Source: CAWACP01 sp963780655
Lineage (GTDB): Bacteria > Acidobacteriota > Terriglobia > Bryobacterales > Bryobacteraceae
DNA length: 64,000 nucleotides
Direction: 5' to 3'
Assembly (NCBI GenBank): GCA_963780655.1
Contig: CAWACP010000006.1
Location: forward strand, 744,001 to 808,000
Shown here: positions 1 to 7,874 of the stretch, piece after piece
Numbering within the stretch: position 1 is the first letter of the stretch
How the letters are laid out: every line of letters starts with the position of its first letter
The notes under the pieces: model-generated
Told to the model about the DNA's origin: nothing
The model's input: only the letters and a program-made list of their open reading frames with translations
Databases searched by the model: none
Made by a program: the position numbers and the translations under genes

Positions 1-1077
1 ATTCGCGGGCGAGCCCCCCGTCTGAACCGTGTAACAGACCCTGTAGATCTCCTGCTGCAGCCGCGTCAGATTCTCCGCGGCAATCTCATATACGTGCCCC
101 GAAGGCTCCGTCCACCCGAAGCGGTCGTCCTTGCCGAGTTGAAGATAGTAAGACTCGCCGATTAACTGGTTCCAGTCACGATCCGAATACACCACCGGCA
201 TCGAGAACAACCCCATCGTCAGCGCCCATGAAAGCGCGTTCAATTTATTGAAGTGTTCCAGTTGCAGCAGTCCCGCTTTGTTCATCAGCCAAAGGCCCTC
301 GGGCACCGCCAGGTCCAGCAGCGGCACGCGATTCAGTTTGGCCAGGCCATGGACCCCGCTGGCCGTCAGTGTTGCGTCCTTGCCGGTTTCTTCGTTCAGG
401 AAATACGAAACCGCTCCCTTTGCCTGGCGTTCGATGTACACCCGATAGGTCTGCTTGTCGTAATAAGTCCACCGGGTTTCCTGAACCCACTCCCGGTCGT
501 CCGCGCTGGCCTTGCGCAGAGTGCGCGTGCGCAGTATCACCCATTCGTAGTTACCGTACTCGTCGTAACTCCAGTTGATCAGCTCTTCCGGCGTGTAACC
601 CAGCAGGTAAGCTCTCGATGCGCCGATTGCATCCTCCTCGGCTCGCGTGCCGGGCCTCCGCTCAACTCTCGGGAAATCGATCAGGATATGACTCTTCCCG
701 TAGACCAGCGTCTCAATGAGCCGGCTGCGGAAGAACTCGGCGAAATCGGTCCCCTTGAGATCGCAGTCCTCGATGAAACCGCTGAAGAACGTCCGCCCGG
801 CCTCGGCCCCGCCGGTTGCCTCCAGCACGGGCTCGCGGCGAAACAGCGTGGCTGTGTACCAGTCGATGATCGACCCCACGTAGTTCTCATAGAAGACCCG
901 GTTCAGGCGCTCCGCATAAACCTCGTTCGGCTCCCGGCTCCTCCGGATCAGATAGTCCGTCGCGTTCGCTTTCAGTTGCTCTCCGCCCGCGTACAGATCC
1001 CGGCACATCCTCCAGGTCGGCTTTCTAAGCTGATACTCCGGATGTTCCCGCACAATCTCGAGTGCATCGCTGCTCAT
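1..1077 (-). CDS. phage portal-like protein (3' end outside window)
   Basis: This frame is open for 359 codons from ATG at 1077 to the window edge with no stop, so the C-terminus is missing. It starts 24 bases after the terminase stop and reads MSSDALEIVREHPEYQ. An early stretch of basic and aromatic residues and segments such as WTYYDKQTYRVYIERQ suit a portal/head-tail connector of the DUF4055-like kind, but there is no short diagnostic motif. Position is the main argument: small ORF, large terminase, then this gene in the same direction is the usual packaging order of tailed phages. A portal forms the dodecameric ring through which DNA enters the capsid. It may belong to a cryptic prophage or a gene-transfer-agent-like element. 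The assignment is inferred from context plus general resemblance. Confidence 0.6.
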   Translation of the reverse strand, partial: MSSDALEIVREHPEYQLRKPTWRMCRDLYAGGEQLKANATDYLIRRSREPNEVYAERLNRVFYENYVGSIIDWYTATLFRREPVLEATGGAEAGRTFFSGFIEDCDLKGTDFAEFFRSRLIETLVYGKSHILIDFPRVERRPGTRAEEDAIGASRAYLLGYTPEELINWSYDEYGNYEWVILRTRTLRKASADDREWVQETRWTYYDKQTYRVYIERQAKGAVSYFLNEETGKDATLTASGVHGLAKLNRVPLLDLAVPEGLWLMNKAGLLQLEHFNKLNALSWALTMGLFSMPVVYSDRDWNQLIGESYYLQLGKDDRFGWTEPSGHVYEIAAENLTRLQQEIYRVCYTVQTGGSPAN

Positions 1078-1101
1078 TTGTCGCCTGCTTCCTCGCGCTT
1101 C

Positions 1102-2409
1102 TCAATTGAGTCCAATGGACGTCCCCTGTTCGCCAAAAGGGGCTTTCGCTCCGAATGCCCGCCAAACCAGATACCCAAGGGCGTCCGAAAGGTGCGTGCG
1201 CTTCGAGTCCCTCTCCTTGTCGATCACCGAGCTGCCTGGCTTGAAACTTACTTCTTCGAAATCCCGGACCAGTTCCTTGCATCGCGGATCCACCACCAGC
1301 GTTACTTCCCCGTCCGCCGAACACAGCCGCGAGTTCACCAGCGCCACCCGTTCTCGCACGCTCGGATTGCTCGCCGGTACCTTGAAGTCTGTGTTTGTGT
1401 ACCCATTCCGCCGAAAGAACTCCCGCATGATCCGGTAATCGCTTCCGCCGGTCGTGTGCATCGCGTTTCCGGCAGCATCCCCAAACACCAGAATTCCGGC
1501 CGCGTGATACGGATAGCGGCACTGAAATTCCTCGCATGCCTGCTGCGTGGTGGCGCGCGAAAGGACAATCTCGTCCAGCACCGTAATGTTTTCCCCCGTT
1601 CTCTGCGCAATCAGAGAGCTCATCGGATCCACGTTGAAGTCGAGCGTCCACAGCAGCGGCTGCCCTGGCGCCAGAGTTACTTCGCGCACGTTCCTGTTTC
1701 GGTCAAAAGCCTTGTACACAAGCCCCGAACTGATGTTGAGATACTCGCCCAGAGCTTCCTGCTCATAGAACTGCGCATCGTAACTTTTCCTCAGCCGCTC
1801 GTAGAAATCCGGAATCTTTTCCAGGACGTGCAGGTTCTCAAAAGGCCTTGCGAGCACCGCCTCGTACCCTTCCACCGGCGCCTTGATGAACCGCTGGAAA
1901 ACCCAGTCGTAACCTTTCGGCGTCCACACTCCGAAACCGCAGAGCCTCGCGGCCTCCGGATCTCGCAGACGTCCTTCCAGTCGAAGCCAGGCCTCTTCCG
2001 GCGTATAAGTCAACTCATCCACGCCAAACCATGCGAGGTTCGTGCCTCGTAACCGCTCGAAGTCGTCCAGAGACCGGAACAGGATCTTCGATCCCGTGTC
2101 CTTCATCGTCAGCAGGTTTTCTGCCTTGTTGTACTCGTACGGAATGCCGTTCGCTCCCAGTATCTCGGTGAAGCTGGCCAGCGTCGCATCCCGCAGCATC
2201 GGATAAGTCGGCGCGCCAATCAATCCCTGGCGGCCCGCATTCATGTAACTTAGTCGGATCGCTTCCTGGCACAGCGCCTGGCTTTTGCCGGAGCCGATTG
2301 GTCCTGAGAATCCTTTGAAGCGGGCCGTGGAGTCGTGGAAGCGCTTTTGTGACGGCAGCGCGGCGTACTTGATTTCGCGGAGCCGGACTTCTTCTTCGGT
2401 TCTACCCAT
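1102..2409 (-). CDS. phage terminase large subunit
   Basis: This 435-residue protein has the two-domain layout of a DNA-packaging motor. The N-terminal ATPase carries a Walker A loop GPIGSGKS at residues 36-43 and a Walker B-like segment ending FGVDEL at about 128-133. The C-terminal RNase H-fold nuclease starts at LDFNVDP (about 256-262), with a late acidic motif HLSDALGY at 406-413. The family cuts concatemeric phage DNA and drives it into the prohead through the portal. It lies between a small upstream ORF, which overlaps it, and the portal-like gene. All catalytic motifs look intact, so the gene is not obviously decayed. ATG at 2409 puts the Walker loop at the usual distance from the N-terminus. 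Confidence 0.88.
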   Translation of the reverse strand: MGRTEEEVRLREIKYAALPSQKRFHDSTARFKGFSGPIGSGKSQALCQEAIRLSYMNAGRQGLIGAPTYPMLRDATLASFTEILGANGIPYEYNKAENLLTMKDTGSKILFRSLDDFERLRGTNLAWFGVDELTYTPEEAWLRLEGRLRDPEAARLCGFGVWTPKGYDWVFQRFIKAPVEGYEAVLARPFENLHVLEKIPDFYERLRKSYDAQFYEQEALGEYLNISSGLVYKAFDRNRNVREVTLAPGQPLLWTLDFNVDPMSSLIAQRTGENITVLDEIVLSRATTQQACEEFQCRYPYHAAGILVFGDAAGNAMHTTGGSDYRIMREFFRRNGYTNTDFKVPASNPSVRERVALVNSRLCSADGEVTLVVDPRCKELVRDFEEVSFKPGSSVIDKERDSKRTHLSDALGYLVWRAFGAKAPFGEQGTSIGLN

Positions 2410-2579
2410 GTCACTTTGATCTTTTTCGGCGGTTCATCTTCTTTGAGTTCTCTCTCCAGCTGCACCAGCCGTATGAAGTCTGCAAGACTCGGCTTCAGCG
2501 TTTCCTCGGTCAGTTTCTTTTCCAGCACAGAGACCAGCTTGCTGATCTTCGCCCTCGCCTGCGTCGTCGGCACGATCAC
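2250..2579 (-). CDS. small phage-module protein overlapping the terminase
   Basis: This 109-residue ORF starts at ATG 2579 and ends 160 bases inside the terminase gene in another frame. The N-terminal 60 residues are a plausible charged helical protein (segment LADFIRLVQLERELKEDE). The C-terminal 50 residues, rich in Ser, Arg and Lys, coincide with the terminase overlap and look like low-information read-through. The position suggests a small-terminase-like or linker role, but no helix-turn-helix can be named. Either the overlap is real, or an indel near 2400 hides an earlier stop. The function is unknown and only the N-terminal half is well supported. Confidence 0.5.
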   Translation of the reverse strand: MIVPTTQARAKISKLVSVLEKKLTEETLKPSLADFIRLVQLERELKEDEPPKKIKVTWVEPKKKSGSAKSSTPRCRHKSASTTPRPASKDSQDQSAPAKARRCARKRSD

Positions 2580-2692
2580 CTCCCGAACGCCCCGAGAATA
2601 ACAGCACGCCCCCTCAGCTCACGCCTTCCGCGTTCCCCAAGTCATAAGAACGATGCGAGATAAAACCCGCATTTCCCTGTTACTCTGGTTTT

Positions 2693-2735
2693 GTGGGGCA
2701 GCCTGTCAGGCTGCGGCGGGCTGTCAGCCCGCCTC
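2693..2735. repeat. family B palindromic repeat forming the yceH 5' end
   Basis: The element begins GTGGGGCAG and contains two small inverted repeats (CAGCCTGTCAGGCTG and GCGGGCTGTCAGCCCGC). Related elements starting GTGGGGCAGG occur at 14195, 39603, 42719 and 56338. Here it encodes the apparent GTG start and first residues of the YceH-family protein. Confidence 0.7.
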
Positions 2736-3409
2736 TGGAACACTCTCAGCGAGGCCAACTCAGTCTGCAACTCGATCTTCATCCTGTCGAGGTTCGCGTG
2801 CTCGGCGCCATGATTGAAAAAGAAATCACCACGCCGGAATACTACCCTCTCACCCTCAATGCGCTCGTGAATGCCTGTAATCAGAAATCGAATCGCGATC
2901 CGGTCGTGACCTATGATGACGACGCCGTCGAACGCGCGCTCGATTCGCTCCGTGCCCGTGGACTCGCCCTCCGCCTCACCGGCGCCGGTAGCCGTGTGCC
3001 TAAACACGGCCATCGCCTGGCCGAGCAGCTCAACCTCGGTCGCCGCGAGATTGCCATCCTCTGCGAGCTGATGCTGCGCGGTCCCCAGACCGTTGGCGAG
3101 CTGCGCGGCCGCGCCGAGCGCATGCACAGCTTCGACGATCTCGAAGAGGTCGAGTCTGTTATTCAGCGCCTGATGGAAGCGAGCCCGGAGCCGCTTGTGG
3201 CGCGTCTCGAACGCCGTCCGGGTGAGAAGGAAGTGCGATACGTCCATCTCCTCTCAGGCGCTCCCTCGGCCGCTCCCGCAGCCGCCCCGACCCTGTCGGA
3301 ACCCGCACCCGACCGCCTGGCCTCCCTCGAAGCCGACATCGCCGCCCTCCGCCGGCAGCTTGATGATCTACGGGCGCAGTTTGCCGACTTCCGCCGCCAG
3401 TTCGAGTAG
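2693..3409 (+). CDS. YceH/DUF480 family protein
   Basis: The core from about residue 28 (LDLHPVEVRVLGAMIEKE) carries the DUF480 signature, including YYPLTLNALVNACNQKSNRD, and continues to about residue 185. The family has two winged-helix domains; its biochemical role is not settled. The C-terminus adds an Ala/Pro linker and a short coiled coil (LEADIAALRRQLDDLRAQF), which suggests oligomerisation. The only ordinary start codon upstream of the conserved core is GTG at 2693, inside a dispersed palindromic repeat, so the first 20 or so residues are repeat-encoded. The true start could be a rare codon closer to the core. The family call is firm; the start is not. Confidence 0.82.
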   Translation: MGQPVRLRRAVSPPLEHSQRGQLSLQLDLHPVEVRVLGAMIEKEITTPEYYPLTLNALVNACNQKSNRDPVVTYDDDAVERALDSLRARGLALRLTGAGSRVPKHGHRLAEQLNLGRREIAILCELMLRGPQTVGELRGRAERMHSFDDLEEVESVIQRLMEASPEPLVARLERRPGEKEVRYVHLLSGAPSAAPAAAPTLSEPAPDRLASLEADIAALRRQLDDLRAQFADFRRQFE

Positions 3410-3410
3410 A

Positions 3411-3503
3411 GTGGGCTTCAGCCTGCCTGCAGTAGCGTAGGCTTCAGCCAGGCTTCAGCCTGCCTGCAGTGGAGTAGGCTTCAGCCTGCCCTGTACCCTG
3501 CAT
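3411..3503. repeat. three tandem AGGCTTCAGCCT palindromes after yceH
   Basis: The unit GGCTTCAGCC occurs at least three times, separated by CTGCAGT-rich spacers. Each unit is a 5-base-arm hairpin with a two-base loop. The cluster begins within two bases of the yceH stop codon. It may serve as a weak terminator or RNA-stability element. It is related to family A but more degenerate and tandemly expanded. Confidence 0.65.
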
Positions 3504-3586
3504 ACCGGCAATCCATGAAATTGCTGGCCCACCCGTACCCGTTCCGCTTTACACTTGCATCCTATAGATTGTCAGCATTAAGCCGC

Positions 3587-3592
3587 TATAAT
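3587..3592 (+). promoter_or_regulatory. predicted -10 box (TATAAT) for the S55 peptidase operon
   Basis: A perfect TATAAT lies 71 bases upstream of the preferred ATG at 3663. No good -35 is present at 16-18 bases. Transcription would start near 3599, which rules out the more upstream ATG at 3591 because it overlaps the -10 box. This supports the start at 3663. Confidence 0.45.
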
Positions 3593-3662
3593 GTATTCAA
3601 GTCCTCCCATGTCTGGCCGGCAGATCCAGGAGGAGTGTATTCACTCAGTAAGGAAGAGTTCC

Positions 3663-5531
3663 ATGCTTAAGCGAGTGGCCGTGCTCCTCAGCGCGGCGTC
3701 GTCCATCGTTCTCGCCGCGACCCCCACGCCGGTTCGCCCCGGTATCGGCAAACCCGCGATCATGAAGGAGTCTGAGCTGCGACCCGGAATGAAGGGTGTC
3801 GCGTGGACCGTGTTTTCCGGCACTGAGCCGGAAGCTGTCCCCATCGAGATTCTCGGCGTCGAGAAGAATCTCTGGGGGCCGCGGCAGGACATCATTCTCG
3901 CGAAAATGGGCGGCAAAGCCCAGGTCACCAACGTCGCCGGCGGTATGAGCGGCAGCCCCGTCTATATCGACGGGAAACTCGTTGGCGCTGTCGCCCTGCG
4001 TCTCAGCATGTTTTCACCGGATGCGATCTGCGGCATCACCCCCATCGAGCTGATGCTCGAAGTCAGCGATTTCGATGAGTCTCGCCCCGCCGACCCCGTT
4101 ACTCCGGACAGCGCGCGAACAAAGTCCGGCAGTGAGCGCGCCTCGGCATCCTCAGGCAATGCGCTTCTCGACCAGGTGGTCTCGGCCGGTGGTTCGGGAA
4201 GGCTGCCCGAGCGCATCCCCCAGATGGTCCCCATCGAAACGCCGCTTACCTTCTCCGGTTTCACCAGCGACGCCCTGAAGCAGTTCGGGCCGCTGTTCGA
4301 AAGCGCCGGGATCAGCCCTGTCGCCGGCGGCGCCTCGTCCAGTACTCTTCTTGACGCGAAGCCCGCGGCCGACTGGAAAACAGCCCTCAAGCCCGGCGAT
4401 GCTGTCAGCGCCGTTCTGGTCACCGGCGATATGAGCATCTCGGGCATGTGCACCGTTACCTACAACGATGGCCGGCATATGCTCGCCTGCGGCCATTCCA
4501 TTTTCAATCTCGGTCCGGTCAGCATGCCCATCGCGAAAAGCGATGTCGTCACCACGCTCGCCTCGGCCTTCCAGCCGAACAAAATCGGCAACGCCACTGA
4601 GATCGTCGGCGAGCTGCGCCAGGATCGCCACAGCGCCATCGAAGGCGAGCCCGGCGCGACTTCGGAAATGGTTCCGGTTGAGCTGAAGGTCCGCTCTTTC
4701 GACGAGAACAACAAGATCCGCAAACAGAAGGACCTGAAGTTCAGCGTATTCGTGCAGCAGAAGTGGACGCCGTATCTCATGATGCTGACCCTTTTCAACT
4801 CGGTGTCCAGCCTCAATGAGTTTGCCGACGAAGCCACTTACCGCCTGAGCGCCGACGTTCAGCTCGATGGCGAGCAACACGTGAATCTCGCCACCATGCT
4901 CGCGCCCAGCGAGATGCCTGTCCCCACGCCCATGTTGCTGGCCGGCTGGTGGGGCGAGAAGTTCAATCGCCTGTTCCTCAATCCTGTCCAGATGCCGAAA
5001 CTTCGCAGCGTGACCGCCACGCTCGACCTGCTGCCGGATCGCCGCGTCGCCGAGATCGAGAACGCCTGGGTCCCCAACAGCGAAGTCGACCCCGGCGCGG
5101 AGATCCCGGTCAAAGTTTACCTGCAGCCCTACCGCGGTGAGCGCATCGAGCGCGAATTCAAGCTGAAGATTCCCGCGGGTTTGCCCAGAGGCCCGCACAC
5201 CATTTTGCTGAGCGATGCCGACACGTTGAATCGTATGCAGTCCGGCGGCTCTTCCGACGGATTTATGGACATCTCCCAGACCGTGTCGCTTCTCAACCAG
5301 GAGCGCCGCAACGACTCGCTCTACATCTCTCTGCTCGAGCCCGGCCCCACCGTGTTCTACGAAGATAAAGTCATGCCCAGCCTGCCCGCCTCCGTCATGA
5401 ACGTCATGCAGACGGGCCGCACCGCCAGCCGTCACCTGGTGAGTTCGGCCGAAGATGCCGTCGAGCAGGGCAGCATTCCGTTCGATCTCGTCGTGAGCGG
5501 CAGCTACTCGCTGCGCATTCAGGTGAAATAA
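3663..5531 (+). CDS. exported S55 (SpoIVB-like) serine peptidase, permuted order
   Basis: The 622-residue protein opens with a signal peptide (MLKRVAVLLSAASSIVLAA), and AAGGAAG sits seven bases before ATG 3663. Residues 94-99 are GMSGSP followed by VYIDGKLVGAV, the nucleophile motif of S55 peptidases (probable Ser96). The histidine motif LACGHSIFNLG comes afterwards, with His278. In Bacillus SpoIVB the histidine half precedes the GMSGSP half, so the domain appears circularly permuted here. The Asp of the triad is not obvious. SpoIVB is a signalling protease that triggers regulated intramembrane proteolysis; nothing links this protein to sporulation. A long C-terminal region of beta-sheet character follows. 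The beta-propeller gene starts five bases downstream, so the two probably form an operon. No PDZ domain is evident. Confidence 0.78.
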   Translation: MLKRVAVLLSAASSIVLAATPTPVRPGIGKPAIMKESELRPGMKGVAWTVFSGTEPEAVPIEILGVEKNLWGPRQDIILAKMGGKAQVTNVAGGMSGSPVYIDGKLVGAVALRLSMFSPDAICGITPIELMLEVSDFDESRPADPVTPDSARTKSGSERASASSGNALLDQVVSAGGSGRLPERIPQMVPIETPLTFSGFTSDALKQFGPLFESAGISPVAGGASSSTLLDAKPAADWKTALKPGDAVSAVLVTGDMSISGMCTVTYNDGRHMLACGHSIFNLGPVSMPIAKSDVVTTLASAFQPNKIGNATEIVGELRQDRHSAIEGEPGATSEMVPVELKVRSFDENNKIRKQKDLKFSVFVQQKWTPYLMMLTLFNSVSSLNEFADEATYRLSADVQLDGEQHVNLATMLAPSEMPVPTPMLLAGWWGEKFNRLFLNPVQMPKLRSVTATLDLLPDRRVAEIENAWVPNSEVDPGAEIPVKVYLQPYRGERIEREFKLKIPAGLPRGPHTILLSDADTLNRMQSGGSSDGFMDISQTVSLLNQERRNDSLYISLLEPGPTVFYEDKVMPSLPASVMNVMQTGRTASRHLVSSAEDAVEQGSIPFDLVVSGSYSLRIQVK

Positions 5532-5536
5532 GTCTC

Positions 5537-7819
5537 TTGAAAAAAATCTCCGGTCCCCTTGTAGAGCAGGCTTTTAGCCTGCAGGCGCCTCGCTTTCTCC
5601 TCATTCCCATCGCACTCATCGCTTCCGTCACCTCTTGTCTCGCCGTCGAGACAAAGTACTGGCAGGAGAACGATCAGGCGGGCTTCGAAAAAGGAACGCT
5701 GAAGAGCATCTCCGTGCGCAGCGATGGCCGTATGTCGCTTGCTCCGGCTCTCTCTGAGCTTTACGACAGCGCCGAACCGTACCTCTGGGCCATCGCGCGA
5801 GACTCGAAAGGCAATCTCTACACCGGCGGCGGCGGCGTCGGCGATACCGCGAAGCTGTTCGTCATCTCCGCCGATGGGCATCCGCGTACGCTGGCCTCGG
5901 TCCCCGGACTCGAGATCCACGCCATCGCCATCGGCCATGATGATGGGGTCTACGTGGCCACGAACCCGGATGGACAGGTGTGGCGCGTCGGCGCGGGTGG
6001 AAAACCGCAGCCCTACTTCAATCCGCATGCCAAGTACATCTGGGCCATGGCCTTCGACAGCCATGGCAATCTCTACATTGCTACCGGCGATCGCGGCGAA
6101 ATCTTTCGGGTGACGCCCGAGGGCAAAGGCGCGCTGTTCTTTCAGACGGAAGAGACCCATGCCCGTTCACTCGCCATTGATCACAACGACAACGTAATCG
6201 TCGGGACCGATCCTTCCGGACTCATCCTGCGCGTTTCTCCCGCCGGAACCGGGTTCGTGCTCTATCAGGCGGCGAAACGTGAAATTACTGCTCTGGGCGT
6301 CGCTTCCGACGGCAGTATCTATGCCGCGGGCGCCGGGAACAAAGCAGCCGTAACGGCCCCGGCGCCTTCCTCTCCGGTGTCCACCCCGCCGCCGGCGGCC
6401 GCGGCGAGCATCAGCGTCGCCACCGTGCAGCCTGGGTCGCCGGCGCCTCCCATAACCGTGCAGCATCCGCTCTACAGCGCGCCGTCCACGGCTTCCGGAG
6501 GCTCTGAAGTCTACCGGATCGGTCCCGACGACTCACCCTCGCGCGTATGGACCAACAGCCAGGCGCTGGTCTATGCCATCACCTTCGATCAAAAGGGAAC
6601 GCCGCTGCTCGGTACCGGCAACTCCGGCCGCATTTATCGCATCGACAGCGACATTCTCAGCACTATCCTGCTGGATACGCCTCCCACGCAGATTACGGCG
6701 TTCGCGGCCGGTTCCGATGGAGTTCTTTACGCGGCCACCGGAAACATAGGGCGCGTGTATCGCATGGGTCCGGGCCTTGCCGCCGCCGGAACTTATGAGA
6801 GCGATGTCCTCGACGCGAACCAGTTCTCGCATTGGGGCCGGTTCACCATTCAGGGCTCGCCCGCAGGCATCGCGGTATCCACGCGCAGCGGCAACATGAG
6901 CCGCACCCAGAACAACTGGAGCCCATGGGCTGCCGTTCGTTTGCAGCAGGACCCTGGTTGCGCGTCGTGCGAGGGCGGAAGCGTGACCTCGCCCCCCGCC
7001 AGGTTTCTACAGTACCGGCTCGCGTTCTCTTCCGCCGCCGGAGCGTCCCCCAGCCTCTCCGAAACAGATCTCGCCTACCTGCCGAAGAACGTCGCTCCGC
7101 GCCTCGAGGCCATCGAAATCGCTCAGGCTAATTACCGCTTCCCCGCCCCGTCTCTCCAACCGGCAAATGTACCCTCGCCGTCCACCCTGAGTCTCCCGCC
7201 ACTCGGAGCGCTGCATCGCAGTCCTTCCGCGCCCACGCTCGAGCCCTCCAGCTCTCCCCAGACTCTCACCTACAGCAAGGGCATCGTCGGCGTCCGCTGG
7301 GCTGCTTCCGACGACAATGGCGATCCGCTTGTCTATAACATCGACATCCGGAGCGCCGGCGATCAAACCTGGATTCCCCTCCGCCAGGGCGTGCGCGAGA
7401 AGTACACGAATATCGAAAGCACAGCGTTCCCTGATGGCGAGTATCAGGTCCGGGTAACCGCCTCCGACGCCCCCGGCAATCCCGAGGGTCAGGCACTCAC
7501 CTCCACCATCGTCAGCGACCCGTTCCTCATCGATAACACCCCGCCGCAGATAACCGGGCTGACCGCCTCATCCGGAGCGCCTGGCATTCAGCTTCACTGG
7601 CGCGCCAGGGACGCGCGGTCGGTCATCGATAAGGCCGAGTACTCGGTCAACGGCGGAGAGTGGCAGACCGTTGCCCCCGTCGGCGGTCTTTCCGATTCGC
7701 TCGAAGAAGACTATTCCGTAACCGTCCCGCGCGAAGGCTCCGGCCCCCGAATCATCGCCGTTCGCGTCACCGACGATTACGACAACAGCACGGTCGCCGA
7801 AACCACCCTCCGATTCTGA
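5537..7819 (+). CDS. exported beta-propeller repeat protein
   Basis: The 760-residue protein follows the S55 peptidase by five bases. Its first half has repeated blades of the form SKGNLYTGGGG, DDGVYVATNPDG, SHGNLYIATGDRGEIFRV and SDGVLYAATGNIGRVYRM, typical of NHL/SMP-30-type propellers. A Pro/Ala-rich insert lies around residues 275-325. The C-terminal part has fibronectin-like beta segments (GIVGVRWAASDDNGDPLVY). The only ordinary start upstream of the hydrophobic leader (LLIPIALIASVTSCLA) is TTG 5537, and the 17 residues before the leader are encoded by a family A repeat. The repeat therefore seems to have been captured into the signal peptide region. A secreted scaffold or ligand-binding role is likely; no enzyme motif is seen. 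Confidence 0.7.
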   Translation: MKKISGPLVEQAFSLQAPRFLLIPIALIASVTSCLAVETKYWQENDQAGFEKGTLKSISVRSDGRMSLAPALSELYDSAEPYLWAIARDSKGNLYTGGGGVGDTAKLFVISADGHPRTLASVPGLEIHAIAIGHDDGVYVATNPDGQVWRVGAGGKPQPYFNPHAKYIWAMAFDSHGNLYIATGDRGEIFRVTPEGKGALFFQTEETHARSLAIDHNDNVIVGTDPSGLILRVSPAGTGFVLYQAAKREITALGVASDGSIYAAGAGNKAAVTAPAPSSPVSTPPPAAAASISVATVQPGSPAPPITVQHPLYSAPSTASGGSEVYRIGPDDSPSRVWTNSQALVYAITFDQKGTPLLGTGNSGRIYRIDSDILSTILLDTPPTQITAFAAGSDGVLYAATGNIGRVYRMGPGLAAAGTYESDVLDANQFSHWGRFTIQGSPAGIAVSTRSGNMSRTQNNWSPWAAVRLQQDPGCASCEGGSVTSPPARFLQYRLAFSSAAGASPSLSETDLAYLPKNVAPRLEAIEIAQANYRFPAPSLQPANVPSPSTLSLPPLGALHRSPSAPTLEPSSSPQTLTYSKGIVGVRWAASDDNGDPLVYNIDIRSAGDQTWIPLRQGVREKYTNIESTAFPDGEYQVRVTASDAPGNPEGQALTSTIVSDPFLIDNTPPQITGLTASSGAPGIQLHWRARDARSVIDKAEYSVNGGEWQTVAPVGGLSDSLEEDYSVTVPREGSGPRIIAVRVTDDYDNSTVAETTLRF
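5561..5585. repeat. family A repeat inside the propeller gene
   Basis: GTAGAGCAGG is followed by CTTTTAGCCTGCAGG, so GCAGGCT pairs with AGCCTGC around a three-base loop. It is the same element found after 18280, at 21772, 34233 and 61173. Here it is in frame and read as VEQAFSLQ near the N-terminus of the propeller protein. Confidence 0.8.
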
Positions 7820-7841
7820 GCCGTGACCGTGAGGGAGCGGC
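7817..7841. repeat. family E repeat, provides stop of the propeller gene
   Basis: TGAGCCGTGACCGTGAGGG plus AGCGG. The first three bases are the TGA stop of the propeller gene. The same sequence occurs at 12157, and variants occur at 30232, 54658 (reverse) and 61925 (complete hairpin). This copy is a single arm without an obvious partner. Confidence 0.7.
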
Positions 7842-7874
7842 GCCGTTTGGCCTCCGCCTTGCTCATTCGCCAGT

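Noticed and set aside
253..2052. A 599-codon plus-strand frame opposite the terminase and portal genes
   Set aside because: It has no family resemblance and lies fully antisense to genes with clear motifs; long antisense frames are expected in GC-rich coding DNA.
3411..3503. Possible CRISPR array
   Set aside because: The units are short, self-complementary and directly adjacent, without unique spacers of similar length; no cas gene is present.
3591..3662. ATG 3591 as start of the S55 peptidase
   Set aside because: It overlaps the TATAAT box, has no ribosome-binding site and would place 24 residues before the signal peptide.
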